A stretch of 64,000 nt of DNA from Limnohabitans sp. Rim28. Its GTDB lineage: Bacteria > Pseudomonadota > Gammaproteobacteria > Burkholderiales > Burkholderiaceae_C. Each line of letters begins with the position of its first letter. The first letter of the stretch is position 1. Of the stretch, positions 51,026-60,319 are shown one piece after another. The notes under the pieces are model-generated. The model did no database searches. It was not told where the DNA came from and saw only the letters and a list, made by a program, of their open reading frames with translations. The position numbers and the translations under genes were made by a program. The stretch spans positions 1 through 64,000 of the forward strand of contig NZ_ALKN02000003.1 of assembly GCF_000293865.2 (NCBI RefSeq), written 5' to 3'.

Positions 51026-52294
51026 ATGTCTTGGATCAAAAACATTCCCTACGAGCTGGCGCTCGGCTGGCGCTACACGCGTGCAGGCCGCGCCACTCGG
51101 CGCAATGGCTTCATTTCCTTCATTTCGGGGGTGTCCATGATGGGCATTGGCCTGGGTGTGGCGGCGCTCATCATTGTGCTGAGCGTGATGAACGGCTTCC
51201 AAAAAGAAGTGCGCGACCGCATGCTCGGTGTGGTGTCGCACATCGAGGTTTACGCGGTGGATGCCGCTGCGGTTGCCGATATGCCTGCATTGCTGAAGCG
51301 CCTGAAAGCGCACCCCCAAGTGCTGGGCGCCGCACCTTTTGTGACCGCGCAGGCCTTGCTGGCGCGCGGCGAGGACATGAAAGGTGTGCTGGTGCGCGGC
51401 ATAGACCCTGCGCTGGAGCCCGAGGTCAGTGATTTGTCGATCGACACACAGGTGGGGGTGCTCCAGCGCCTGCTGCCCGGCGAATTCAGCCTGGTGCTGG
51501 GCCGCGATTTGGCCAACAACATGGGCTTGCAAAGTGGCGATCCGGTGACACTCGTCTCGCCGTCCGGCCAGGTCACGCCTGCGGGCGTGGTGCCGCGCAT
51601 GAAGCAAATGGGCGTTGTGGGTACTTTTTCTTCGGGACACTACGAATACGATTCTGCCTTGGCCTTGATGCACGTCGAGGACGCTGTTCGGATGTTCCGG
51701 TTGGAAGGCCCCAGCGGCGTTCGTCTGAAGCTGCGCGATTTGCACCAAGCGCGTGAGGTGGCGCGTGACCTTCAACTGGATTTGGGACCAGGCTTTTTTG
51801 TGCGCGACTGGACGCAGCAAAACAAAACTTGGTTTGCGGCTGTTCAGGTCGAAAAACGCATGATGTTCATCATCCTCACCCTCATCGTGGCCGTGGCCGC
51901 TTTCAATTTGGTCAGTACCTTGGTGATGACGGTGACGGACAAACGGGCCGACATCGCGATCTTGCGAACGCTGGGGGCCAGTCCGCGCAGCATCATGGGC
52001 ATTTTTGTTGTGCAAGGTGCCACCGTGGGTGTGATTGGCACGATGAGCGGTTTGTTGCTGGGCCTTTTGGTGGCCTTCAACATCGACGTGATCGTGCCCG
52101 CGCTGGAGACACTCTTTAACGCCAGCTTTTTGCCGCGTGACATCTACCTCATCAGCCGCATGCCGAGCGAGCCCCTGGCCAGTGACATCTGGCCGGTCGC
52201 CATCATCTCCTTGGTGCTGGCTTTTGTGGCCACGCTCTACCCCAGTTGGCGTGCCAGCCAAGTCAACCCAGCAGAGGCGCTGCGCTATGAATGA
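51026..52294 (+). CDS. lolC: Lipoprotein-releasing system membrane protein LolC/LolE
   Basis: This 422-aa inner-membrane permease of the LolCDE transporter releases outer-membrane lipoproteins to LolA. It has an N-terminal helix with [30 protein letters not shown] and a large periplasmic domain (about residues 50-270). Three C-terminal helices follow, with the FtsX-family motif [26 protein letters not shown] and a final [16 protein letters not shown]. The ATG at 51026 is used. lolD overlaps by 8 bp. A single LolC/E (LolF-like homodimer) is possible, since no second permease gene is seen here. Confidence 0.93.
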   Translation: MSWIKNIPYELALGWRYTRAGRATRRNGFISFISGVSMMGIGLGVAALIIVLSVMNGFQKEVRDRMLGVVSHIEVYAVDAAAVADMPALLKRLKAHPQVLGAAPFVTAQALLARGEDMKGVLVRGIDPALEPEVSDLSIDTQVGVLQRLLPGEFSLVLGRDLANNMGLQSGDPVTLVSPSGQVTPAGVVPRMKQMGVVGTFSSGHYEYDSALALMHVEDAVRMFRLEGPSGVRLKLRDLHQAREVARDLQLDLGPGFFVRDWTQQNKTWFAAVQVEKRMMFIILTLIVAVAAFNLVSTLVMTVTDKRADIAILRTLGASPRSIMGIFVVQGATVGVIGTMSGLLLGLLVAFNIDVIVPALETLFNASFLPRDIYLISRMPSEPLASDIWPVAIISLVLAFVATLYPSWRASQVNPAEALRYE

Positions 52295-52982
52295 CACCCA
52301 AAGCACGGTGGTGCTTCAGGCTCAGGGTCTGACCAAGCGCTTCACCGAAGGCCGTTTGGACGTGACCGTTTTGCAAGGCGTGGACTTGACGGTGCACTCG
52401 GGCGAGACGCTCGCCATCGTGGGCGCTTCGGGTTCGGGCAAAAGCACCTTGCTGCATTTGCTGGGCGGGCTGGATGCGCCCACACAAGGCTCGGTACAGC
52501 TCAAGGGCCAGTTGTTGTCGGCCCTGAGCGCGACCGAGCAAGGCCAGTGGCGCAACCGCTATTTGGGCTTTGTTTACCAGTTTCACCATTTGCTGCCCGA
52601 GTTCAGCGCACTCGACAACGTGGCCATGCCGCTGTGGATTCGCCGGCAGGACCGTGCCGAAGCTGCCGCCTTGGCCACCGGCTGGCTGCAGCGCGTGGGC
52701 CTGGGTGAGCGCCTGCACCACCGCCCATCGGAATTGTCGGGTGGCGAGCGCCAGCGCGTGGCCTTGGCCCGCGCTTTGGTCAACGACCCGGCCTGCGTCT
52801 TGGCCGACGAGCCTACAGGCAACTTGGACCGCGAAACGGCTGACGGCGTATTTGCCTTGATGCTGCAACTGGCCCGAGAGCGCGGAACCGCCTTTGTGGT
52901 GGTCACGCATGACCCGGCATTGGCCGCTCGCTGCGACCGGCAGTTGCACCTGGTCAAGGGTGTTTTGCAAGCGCCCGTCTGA
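52287..52982 (+). CDS. lolD: Lipoprotein-releasing ABC transporter ATPase LolD
   Basis: This 231-aa ABC ATPase powers LolCDE. It has Walker [10 protein letters not shown] (about residues 46-54), the Q-loop [17 protein letters not shown], the [15 protein letters not shown] signature, Walker [13 protein letters not shown], and the H-loop His of VVTHDPALA. Upstream in-frame sequence from 52137 lies inside lolC. The 8-bp overlap with lolC supports coupled translation. Confidence 0.96.
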   Translation: MNDTQSTVVLQAQGLTKRFTEGRLDVTVLQGVDLTVHSGETLAIVGASGSGKSTLLHLLGGLDAPTQGSVQLKGQLLSALSATEQGQWRNRYLGFVYQFHHLLPEFSALDNVAMPLWIRRQDRAEAAALATGWLQRVGLGERLHHRPSELSGGERQRVALARALVNDPACVLADEPTGNLDRETADGVFALMLQLARERGTAFVVVTHDPALAARCDRQLHLVKGVLQAPV

Positions 52983-52997
52983 TTCTTCAAAGCCTCC

Positions 52998-53822
52998 ATG
53001 TGGATCGACACGCACTGCCACCTGGACGCGGCCGAGTTTGCCGCCGACCGCGATCCGGTCCGCGAAGCGGCCCAACGTGCCGGCGTGACGCGCTGCGTGA
53101 TCCCCTCTGTGCACGCGGCCCACTGGCCCCAAGTGGCGCAATTGGCCCAGCGGCATGGCGACGCTTACGCCTTGGGCATCCACCCCCTGTATGTGCCACA
53201 AGCGCAAGAATCGGATCTGCTGGCGCTGGACCACGCTTTGTCCGAGCGCAGCGGCGATCCGCGCTTGGTGGCCGTGGGTGAGATCGGTTTGGACTTTTTT
53301 GTGCCCGAGCTTTGTACGCCGCCCATGCGCCAACGCCAGTGGTTGTTTTACAGGGGGCAACTCGGGCTCGCGCAAAAACACGGTTTGCCCGTCATCTTGC
53401 ATGTGCGGCGCTCGGCCGATTGGTTGCTCAAAGGCTTGCGCCAGTGCCCGGTGGTTTCTGGCATTGCGCATGCGTTCAATGGCAGCACGCAACAGGCGCA
53501 GGCCTTTGTGGACAGGGGCTTTGCGCTGGGCTTTGGCGGCACGCTCACCTATGAGCGCTCATTGCAGCTGCGCCGCTTGGCCTGCGAGCTGCCTTTGAGC
53601 GCTTTGGTGCTGGAGACCGATGCACCCGACATTCCGCCGCAATGGCTTTACCAAACCGCCGAGCAGCGGGCGCTGGGTGCAACACAGGGGCGCAACAGCC
53701 CGGCCGAGTTGCCCCGCATCGCGCAAGTACTTGCCGACTTGCGCGACCTGTCGCTGGCCGACTTGGCGGTGGCCTCCTGCGGTAATGCCCGCCGTGCCTT
53801 GCCCAAGTTGGCCGGTCTGTAA
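52998..53822 (+). CDS. TatD family metal-dependent hydrolase
   Basis: This 274-aa TIM-barrel hydrolase of the TatD DNase family has metal ligands in WIDTHCHLDAAEF (residues 2-14), GEIGLDFF (about 93), ILHVRRSADWLL (about 133), HAFNGSTQQA (about 157) and the late Asp of ETDAPDIPPQW. TatD enzymes act as 3'-5' exonucleases or D-aminoacyl-tRNA deacylases. The gene is 15 bp downstream of lolD and 11 bp before the spermidine-synthase-like gene, so the three probably share a transcript. Confidence 0.92.
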   Translation: MWIDTHCHLDAAEFAADRDPVREAAQRAGVTRCVIPSVHAAHWPQVAQLAQRHGDAYALGIHPLYVPQAQESDLLALDHALSERSGDPRLVAVGEIGLDFFVPELCTPPMRQRQWLFYRGQLGLAQKHGLPVILHVRRSADWLLKGLRQCPVVSGIAHAFNGSTQQAQAFVDRGFALGFGGTLTYERSLQLRRLACELPLSALVLETDAPDIPPQWLYQTAEQRALGATQGRNSPAELPRIAQVLADLRDLSLADLAVASCGNARRALPKLAGL

Positions 53823-53833
53823 CATCTCGCGCC

Positions 53834-54604
53834 ATGACCCGAAAAAAATCCTCTGCTGCCAACATCAAATTGCCCGAAGTCAATTTCTCAGAAGACGGCG
53901 CCATCCGTTACCTGCACCTGGGCACCGAATGGATTCAGGGCTCGATGTTTTTGGACCGACCCTACGACATTGAACTGGAATATGTGCAGCGCATGTTCGG
54001 CTGGCTCTTGTTCATGCCTCCCAGCGAAGTCAAGGGCGCACACGCCATGCAGCTGGGCTTGGGCGCAGGCACCATCACCAAGTTTTGTTACAAAAAACTC
54101 AAGATGACCTGCACGGCCGTGGAATTGAACCCGGGCGTGCTGCATGCTTGCCGAGGATGGTTTCGCTTGCCGCCTGACGACGCGTCTTTGCGTGTGGTGC
54201 TGGCCGATGCGTCGCTTGAAATTCAAAAGCCAGAGTGGCTGGGTACGGTGGATGCGCTTCAGGTCGACCTGTACGACGATGAGGCCGCTGCACCTGTTTT
54301 GGATTCGTTGGATTTTTACCGCCACTGCCGCGAATTGCTGACCCCACAAGGGATCATGACCGTCAACTTGTTCGGCCGCTCTTCGAGCTATGCCGAGAGT
54401 TTGGCCAAAATTTCTGCAGCGTTTGGCGAAGACGCCATCTGGGCCTTCAAGCCCACCCGCGAGGGCAATGCCATCGTGTTGGCACAACGCACGCCCAGCC
54501 GCCCATCCCGAGAGGCCCTCCAGCAAGCGGCCTCTGCGATTGAAGAAAAGTGGGGCTGGCCAGCCGCGAAATGGCCCCAAGTTTTCAAACCCTTGACCCG
54601 TTAA
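53834..54604 (+). CDS. Spermidine synthase-like methyltransferase-fold protein
   Basis: This 256-aa protein has the SpeE-type Rossmann fold. It contains an N-terminal SEDGAIRYLHLGTEWIQGSM, the nucleotide-binding GLGAGTITKFCY (about residues 76-87), VELNPGVLHACRGWFRLPPDD, and ADASLEI followed by VDALQVDLYDDEA. The usual catalytic YD pair of spermidine synthases reads as the LYDDEA region, so activity as an aminopropyltransferase is uncertain. Stand-alone members of this family are frequent in betaproteobacteria with no assigned role. Confidence 0.82.
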   Translation: MTRKKSSAANIKLPEVNFSEDGAIRYLHLGTEWIQGSMFLDRPYDIELEYVQRMFGWLLFMPPSEVKGAHAMQLGLGAGTITKFCYKKLKMTCTAVELNPGVLHACRGWFRLPPDDASLRVVLADASLEIQKPEWLGTVDALQVDLYDDEAAAPVLDSLDFYRHCRELLTPQGIMTVNLFGRSSSYAESLAKISAAFGEDAIWAFKPTREGNAIVLAQRTPSRPSREALQQAASAIEEKWGWPAAKWPQVFKPLTR

Positions 54605-54745
54605 AGTGGTTTTTGGGCTTTACAAGGCCCTGAATATCAGGGTAAACCATAGGCCGGTCACCCCCGGGACATAGGTGTAACCCACATCACTTTGGCAAGT
54701 GGATTCCCGCAGAATTGCGCCAACTCAAATCAGAGGAGCGCTATC
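54605..54745 (+). promoter_or_regulatory. Control region of the tctBAC operon
   Basis: This 141-bp gap holds a perfect palindrome CCCTGA-ATA-TCAGGG (54628-54642), a candidate operator or small hairpin overlapping GGGC/GGCCC arms just upstream, and the ribosome site AGAGGAG that decides the GTG start of tctB at 54746. No clear -35/-10 pair was identified. Confidence 0.45.
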
Positions 54746-55234
54746 GTGATCATCAAGAGTCAAAAAGACTTTTTCTCCGGACTGCTGTACGCCTGCGTCG
54801 GCGGTGCGTTTGCCATCGGTGCCACCGGTTACAAAATCGGCACCAGTGCACGCATGGGCCCCGGCTTCTTCCCCTTGCTGTTGGGCGTGATTTTGGCCCT
54901 CATCGGTCTTTACATCATGTTCAAGGCCATGGTCGTCAAAACACCCGATGGCGACAAGATTGGTTCATGGGCCTGGAAGCCCTTGGTCTTCATCATTGCG
55001 GGCAACGTGCTGTTTGGCATTTTGCTCGGCGGTTTGCCCAGTTGGGGTGTACCGGCCATGGGTTTGGTTGTGGCCATCTTTGGCACCACCTTTGTGGTGA
55101 GCTTGGCGGGTGACACCTACAAGGTCAAGGAAGTGGCCATCTTGGCCACCATTTTGTCCATCGGTTGCTACTGCGCGTTCGTGTTGCTCTTGAAGCTGCA
55201 GTTCCCAGTTTGGCCCACCTTCATCACCGGTTGA
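54746..55234 (+). CDS. tctB: Tripartite tricarboxylate transporter small permease TctB
   Basis: This 162-aa TctB-family protein (DUF1468) has four membrane helices (about residues 10-28, 40-58, 78-113 as two, and 132-152). The typical motif GTSARMGPGFFPLLLGVILALIGL is near residues 31-54. It is the small membrane subunit that works with TctA. The GTG start at 54746 is supported by AGAGGAGCGCTATC; an ATG at 54692 lacks a site. tctA follows 13 bp downstream. Confidence 0.88.
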   Translation: MIIKSQKDFFSGLLYACVGGAFAIGATGYKIGTSARMGPGFFPLLLGVILALIGLYIMFKAMVVKTPDGDKIGSWAWKPLVFIIAGNVLFGILLGGLPSWGVPAMGLVVAIFGTTFVVSLAGDTYKVKEVAILATILSIGCYCAFVLLLKLQFPVWPTFITG

Positions 55235-55247
55235 GGAGAAATAATTC

Positions 55248-56759
55248 ATGGACTTGTTTGACAATCTCGCGCTCGGTTTTGGGGTGGCGTTCACCTTCCA
55301 AAACCTGATTTACGCTTTCATCGGTTGCTTGTTGGGCACCTTGATTGGTGTGTTGCCTGGCGTGGGCCCCGTGGCCACCATCGCCATGCTCTTGCCTGCC
55401 ACTTATGCGTTGCCACCCATTGCGGCCTTGATCATGCTGGCCGGTATTTATTACGGCGCGCAGTACGGCGGCTCCACCACCGCCATTTTGGTGAACCTCC
55501 CGGGCGAAGCGTCCTCTGTGGTGACCATGATTGACGGTTACCAAATGGCCCGCAAAGGCCGTGCGGGTCCAGCCCTGGCCGCTGCCGGCATGGGTTCGTT
55601 CTTTGCAGGTTGAGTGGGCACCTTGATCTTGGCGGCTTTTGCTGCGCCCTTGACTGAAGTGGCTTTCAAGTTCGGCCCTGCCGAGTATTTCTCTCTGATG
55701 GTCTTGGGTTTGATCGGCGCCGTTGTTTTGGCTTCGGGCTCTTTGATCAAGGCGGTCGGCATGATCGTTTTGGGCCTGCTGATGGGCCTGATCGGTACCG
55801 ATGTGAACTCCGGTGTGGCGCGCTACAGCTTTGACATCCCTGAGTTGACCGACGGCGTGGGCTTCATCGTGATTGCCATGGGCGTGTTTGGCTACGGCGA
55901 AATCATCTCCAACTTGTCCAAGCCCGCGGAAGACCGTGAAGTCTTTACCGCCAAGGTTACCGGCTTGATGCCCACGGCAGAAGATTTCAAACGCATGGTG
56001 CCAGCCGTTTTGCGCGGTACCGCTTTGGGCTCGGCGCTGGGTATCTTGCCCGGTGGCGGTGCCTTGCTGGCGGCTTTTGCGGCTTACACCATCGAGAAGA
56101 AAACCAAAATCAAAGAGGGTGAAGTGCCCTTTGGTCAAGGCAACATCCGTGGTGTGGCAGCGCCTGAATCGGCCAACAATGCCGCTTCGCAAACCTCGTT
56201 CATTCCTTTGCTGACCCTGGGCATTCCGCCCAATGCGGTGATGGCTTTGATGGTGGGTGCGATGACCATTCACAACATCCAGCCTGGCCCTCAGGTCATG
56301 ACCAGCAACCCCGAGTTGTTCTGGGGCCTGATCGCGTCGATGTGGCTCGGCAATGCCATGCTCATCATCTTGAACTTGCCCTTGATTGGCATTTGGATCA
56401 AGTTGCTGTCGGTGCCTTACCGTTGGTTGTTCCCCGCCATTGTGTTGTTCTGTGCTATTGGCGTTTACTCGACCAACAACAACACCTGGGACATCTGGAT
56501 GGTGGCCATGTTTGGCGTGATTGGTTACGTCTTCATCAAACTGGGCATGGAGCCAGCACCTTTGCTGCTGGGCTTCATCTTGGGCCCGATGATGGAAGAA
56601 AACCTGCGCCGCGCCATGCTGCTCTCGCGGGGTGACTGGAGCGTCTTTGTGACCCGTCCTTTGTCCGCCAGCTTGTTGGCGGTCGCCTTGCTGCTGTTGA
56701 TCATTGTGACCTTGCCATCGATCAAGTCCAAGCGCGAAGAGGCTTTCGTCGAAGACTGA
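55248..56759 (+). pseudogene. tctA: Tripartite tricarboxylate transporter large permease TctA, interrupted by an in-frame TGA
   Basis: The reading frame encodes a 503-residue TctA-like permease of normal length, but codon 122 (55611-55613) is TGA. The parts are 55248-55613 (121 aa) and 55614-56759 (381 aa), both in the same frame with family sequence on each side (GSFFAG / GTLILAAFAAPLTEVAF). TctA landmarks are GVLPGVGPVATIAMLLPATYALPP and YYGAQYGGSTTAILVNLPGEASSVVTM before the stop, and GILPGGGALLAAFAAY and GNIRGVAAPESANNAASQTSFIPLLTLGIPPN after it. A TGC or TGG to TGA change explains it. A GTG directly after the stop could allow reinitiation. Recent inactivation, read-through or a sequence error are all open. 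Confidence 0.85.
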
Positions 56760-56780
56760 TGTTTCTTTGCACTTAAGCTA

Positions 56781-56810
56781 CAACGGCCTCTTCGGAGGCC
56801 GTTGTCTTTG
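56781..56810 (+). terminator. Hairpin with UUCG tetraloop between tctA and tctC
   Basis: CAACGGCCTC (56781-56790) and GAGGCCGTTG (56795-56804) form a perfect 10-bp stem closed by TTCG, an exceptionally stable C(UUCG)G loop, followed by TCTTTGG. It probably gives partial termination or protects the upstream mRNA end. Confidence 0.75.
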
Positions 56811-56926
56811 GTGCGCATCATGCAGGTGCAGACCATGGTCTTGTCACTTGGGTTCAGCGCGCGCAAATGGCCTCTGAGAAAATCATTTCCCATATGGCTG
56901 CGTCAGTCATCGACCGGAACATCACC

Positions 56927-57901
56927 ATGAAAAAACGACATCTCCTGCGTGGCCTGTGCGCCGCCACTTTGGCTGTGGCCAGCTTGGGACTGGCCCAGGC
57001 TCAGACCTACCCCACCAAGCCCGTGCGCTTGATCGTCCCTTTTCCAGCAGGCGGCGCCACCGACTTGTTTGCCCGCACTTTGTCGCAAAAGATCAGCGAA
57101 AAACTCGGCCAAACTTTGGTGGTGGAAAACCGCCCAGGTGCCGGCGGCACTTTGGGCGCCGACCTGGCTGCCAAGGCCAGCCCCGATGGCTACACGCTGC
57201 TCTTGTCCACCTCCAGCACGCACTCGATTGGCCCCAACCTGAACCCGCGCATGCCTTACGACGCGGTGCGCGACTTCACGCCCATTGCCCATTTGGGCAA
57301 CGCACCCAGCATCATGCTGGTGCCCAACAACTCGCCTGCCAAAACCGTGAAGGAGTGGGTTGACTACGCCAAGAAAAACCCCGGCCGCCTGAACTACGCT
57401 TCGAGCGGCAACGGCACCATCGTGCAGTTGTCGGCCGAGCTCTTCAAGGCACAGGCCGATGTGTTCGTGGTGCACATCCCCTACAAGGGCACGGCGCTGG
57501 CCATCCCCGACCTGATTTCCGGCAAAGTGGACGTGCTGTTTGACAGCTTGCCCACCGGCATGCCGCATGTGCGCGATGGCCGCTTGCGTGCCCTGGGCGT
57601 GACCACCCTCAAACCCACGGCGCTCGCACCGGGCATCCCGGCCATCGCCGATGTTTTGCCCGGCTACGAGTCCAACACCTGGTTTGGCTTCTTTGGCCCC
57701 AAAAATCTGCCTGCCGAGGTGGTCAGCCGCATCAACACCGCGGCCAACCAGGTGCTCAAAGACCCTGAAGTGATGGACAAATTGTTGCGCTTTGGCATTG
57801 AGCCGATAGGCGGCACACCCGCCCAGTTCACCACCATGTTGGCCAGCGAATCGGCCAAGTGGAAAAAGATCATCACCGAACGCAAGATCACCTTGGATTG
57901 A
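56927..57901 (+). CDS. tctC: Tripartite tricarboxylate transporter receptor TctC (Bug family)
   Basis: This 324-aa periplasmic receptor has a signal peptide (MKKRHLLRGLCAATLAVASLG, cleavage after AQAQ near residue 26). The mature protein shows Bug motifs YPTKPVRLIVPFPAGGATDLFARTLSQKI, VENRPGAGGTLGADLAAKASPDGYTLL, and VHIPYKGTALAIPDLISGKVDVLFDSL. It is likely the cognate receptor of the tctBA permease just upstream. The ATG at 56927 is preferred over 56867 because it opens the signal peptide. The gamma-glutamyltransferase gene follows after 1 bp. Confidence 0.93.
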   Translation: MKKRHLLRGLCAATLAVASLGLAQAQTYPTKPVRLIVPFPAGGATDLFARTLSQKISEKLGQTLVVENRPGAGGTLGADLAAKASPDGYTLLLSTSSTHSIGPNLNPRMPYDAVRDFTPIAHLGNAPSIMLVPNNSPAKTVKEWVDYAKKNPGRLNYASSGNGTIVQLSAELFKAQADVFVVHIPYKGTALAIPDLISGKVDVLFDSLPTGMPHVRDGRLRALGVTTLKPTALAPGIPAIADVLPGYESNTWFGFFGPKNLPAEVVSRINTAANQVLKDPEVMDKLLRFGIEPIGGTPAQFTTMLASESAKWKKIITERKITLD

Positions 57902-57902
57902 C

Positions 57903-59525
57903 ATGAATTTCGATTACCAGTTCCCCTACACCAGCACCCGCTTGCCGCTGTTTGCGCGCAATGTGGTCTCGACCTCACACCCTTTGGCCGCGCAAGCCGG
58001 TTTGCGCATGATGCTCAAGGGCGGCAACGCGGTGGATGCTGCCATTGCCGCCGCCGCCGTCATCACCCTGACCGAGCCGGTCAGCTGCGGTTTGGGCTCG
58101 GATGCATTCGCCATTTTGTGGGATGGCAAAGAGCTGCACGGCCTCAATTCGTCTGGCCCGGCCCCCGCGACTTGGACGCCCGAGTACTTTCACCGCAAAT
58201 ACGGTGCTGAGACCAAAACACCCCCCAAGCGCGGCTTTGACTCGGTCACCGTGCCGGGTGCCGTGGCAGGTTGGGTGGCGCTGAGTGACCGCTTTGGCAA
58301 ACTGCCCTTTGCAGATTTGCTGGAGCCCGCCATCGAGGTGGCCGAGCGCGGTTATCTGATTCCGGTGGTGGTGCAGCAAAAGTGGGCCGCCGCCACGCCC
58401 GAGTTGCAATCACAACCGGGCTTTGCACAAAGCTTTTTGCCCTGGGGCCGAGCGCCTCAGGTGGGCGAGCTGTTCCAATTCAAAAACGCGGCGCGGGGCC
58501 TCAAAGCCATCGCGGCCACCAAAGGCCAGGCCTTGTATGGCGGCGAGATCGCGCATGCGATTGAAAAGTTTGCCAAGGACAACGGCGGCAGCATCACCGC
58601 CAAAGACCTGGCCGATTTCAAGCCCGAGTGGGTCAAGCCCATGGCGCAAGACTACCGGGGCTACACCCTGCACGAGATCCCGCCCAACGGGCAGGGCATC
58701 GCTGCACTCATCGCCTTGGGCATCCTGTCCAACTTCGACCTGGCGAGCCACAAAGTGGACAGTGCCGATTCGCAGCATCTGCAAATCGAAGCCATGAAAC
58801 TGGCCTTTGCCGACCTGTACCGCTACGTGGCCGATCCGCGCTACATGGAATTGCCACCCGAGCAAATGCTGGACCCGGCTTATCTCGCCAGCCGCGCCAA
58901 ACTGATCGACATGAAAAAGGCGCAAAACTTCAAAGCGGGCAATCCGGTCAAGGGCGGCACGATTTACCTGACCGCCGCCGACGAAAACGGCATGATGATC
59001 AGCTTCATCCAGAGCAACTACATGGGCTTTGGTTCGGGCGTGGTCGAGCCCACTTATGGCATCAGCATGCAAAACCGGGGCCACGGTTTCAGCACCGATT
59101 TGCAGGGCCAAAACCCCGCCAATTTGGTGCTGCCGGGCAAGCGCCCCTTCCAGACCATCATTCCGGCCTTTGTCACCAAAGACGGCCAACCTGTGATGAG
59201 CTATGGCGTGATGGGCGGCAACATGCAGCCCCAAGGCCACATGCAAACCCTGGTGCGCATGCTGGATTACGGCCAGAACCCGCAAGCCGCGTGCGATGCA
59301 CCGCGCTGGCGCTACAACACGGGCTTGAACATCAACGTCGAAGCCGCCATGAACGCCCAAACGGTGCAAGAGCTGATCGCACGCGGCCACCAGCTGGACA
59401 TCATCAACGACTCTTACCAAGACTTTGGCGCGGGCCAGTTCATCTGGCGCATGGGCGATCCGGCGGTGCAGGGTTACCAGGTGGCCAGCGATCCACGCCG
59501 TGATGGGCAGGCGGTGGGCTTTTGA
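57903..59525 (+). CDS. Gamma-glutamyltransferase family protein
   Basis: This 540-aa Ntn-hydrolase proenzyme has the autocatalytic and catalytic Thr at residue 353 (KGGTIYLTAADENG). Other motifs are MLKGGNAVDAAIAAAAV near residue 36 and VMGGNMQPQGHMQTLVRMLDYGQNPQAACDAPRWR in the small subunit. No signal peptide is evident (MNFDYQFPYTSTRLP), so it is likely cytoplasmic and closer to YwrD-type enzymes than to periplasmic E. coli Ggt. Its place after tctBAC suggests that it processes an imported gamma-glutamyl or amide-bearing acid. The substrate is unknown. Confidence 0.9.
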   Translation: MNFDYQFPYTSTRLPLFARNVVSTSHPLAAQAGLRMMLKGGNAVDAAIAAAAVITLTEPVSCGLGSDAFAILWDGKELHGLNSSGPAPATWTPEYFHRKYGAETKTPPKRGFDSVTVPGAVAGWVALSDRFGKLPFADLLEPAIEVAERGYLIPVVVQQKWAAATPELQSQPGFAQSFLPWGRAPQVGELFQFKNAARGLKAIAATKGQALYGGEIAHAIEKFAKDNGGSITAKDLADFKPEWVKPMAQDYRGYTLHEIPPNGQGIAALIALGILSNFDLASHKVDSADSQHLQIEAMKLAFADLYRYVADPRYMELPPEQMLDPAYLASRAKLIDMKKAQNFKAGNPVKGGTIYLTAADENGMMISFIQSNYMGFGSGVVEPTYGISMQNRGHGFSTDLQGQNPANLVLPGKRPFQTIIPAFVTKDGQPVMSYGVMGGNMQPQGHMQTLVRMLDYGQNPQAACDAPRWRYNTGLNINVEAAMNAQTVQELIARGHQLDIINDSYQDFGAGQFIWRMGDPAVQGYQVASDPRRDGQAVGF

Positions 59526-60316
59526 TGCGCCGTTGGCTGCTGCACTTCGCCATGGTGGGCATGGGCACCATGGCCTGTGCCGCAGCCGCCGCGCAGCCCC
59601 TGTCATGCGGCGTGGTGCTCATGCACGGCAAGTGGGGGATGCCTCAGTCGCCTTACCTCAAACCCGTGGTTCAAAAACTCGAACCCCATTGTCAGGTCAA
59701 GCTGCTGGAGATGCCTTGGTCACGCCAACGCTTGTATGACCAGCCCTATGCCGACGCTTTGACACAAATTCGCGAGGCTGTGGCCGAACTCCGTAAAGCC
59801 GGTGTGCAGTGGGTGGCCGTGGGGGGGCAGAGTTTTGGTGCCAATGCATCCTTGGCTTACATGGCGCAAGTGGGCGATGCGGACGCCATACTGCCTTTGG
59901 CACCCGGTCATGTGCCCGAAGTTTTTTACCAAATTTCTGATGTGCGCCGCAGTGTGGATGCTGCTCGCCAGTGGGTCAAATCTGGCAAAGGCGATACCCA
60001 GGTCGAGATGACCGACATCAACCAAGGTCAACGCCGCTTGGTCAAAACCTCCGCCGCATCGTTGTGGAGTTATTTCAACCCCCAAGGCTGGGGAAATATG
60101 GGATTGAGCGCTGCGGCTTCCCGCAAGCCGGTGCCGGTTTTTTGGGCCATTGGCACCTTGGACCCTTTGCATGGTTCGGGCTCGACCGAGATTTATCAAA
60201 AGTTGCCAGCGCACGCTGACAGCCGCTATTTGGTGGTGCGTGCCAATCATGCCAATACCCCCGAAGTGTCTGCAGATGAGTTGCTCGCTTGGGTGAAAGC
60301 CCGGATCGGTCGCTGA
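59525..60316 (+). CDS. Alpha/beta hydrolase, secreted
   Basis: This 263-aa protein has a signal peptide (WLLHFAMVGMGTMACAAAAAQ) and an alpha/beta-hydrolase core. The nucleophile elbow is VGGQSFGANASLAYM (Ser at about residue 102), there is a late Asp region AIGTLDPLHG and the terminal His of RANHANTP, giving a full Ser-Asp-His triad. GVVLMHGKWG carries the oxyanion strand. The substrate is unknown, but export contrasts with the cytoplasmic GGT. It starts at the shared base of the TGATG junction with the GGT gene. Confidence 0.8.
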   Translation: MRRWLLHFAMVGMGTMACAAAAAQPLSCGVVLMHGKWGMPQSPYLKPVVQKLEPHCQVKLLEMPWSRQRLYDQPYADALTQIREAVAELRKAGVQWVAVGGQSFGANASLAYMAQVGDADAILPLAPGHVPEVFYQISDVRRSVDAARQWVKSGKGDTQVEMTDINQGQRRLVKTSAASLWSYFNPQGWGNMGLSAAASRKPVPVFWAIGTLDPLHGSGSTEIYQKLPAHADSRYLVVRANHANTPEVSADELLAWVKARIGR

Positions 60317-60319
60317 GTG

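Noticed and set aside
55611..55613. TGA in tctA as a selenocysteine codon
   Set aside because: No SECIS-like hairpin is evident directly after it, TctA is not a selenoprotein family, and both formate dehydrogenases in the window use Cys at the usual Sec position, suggesting no Sec system.
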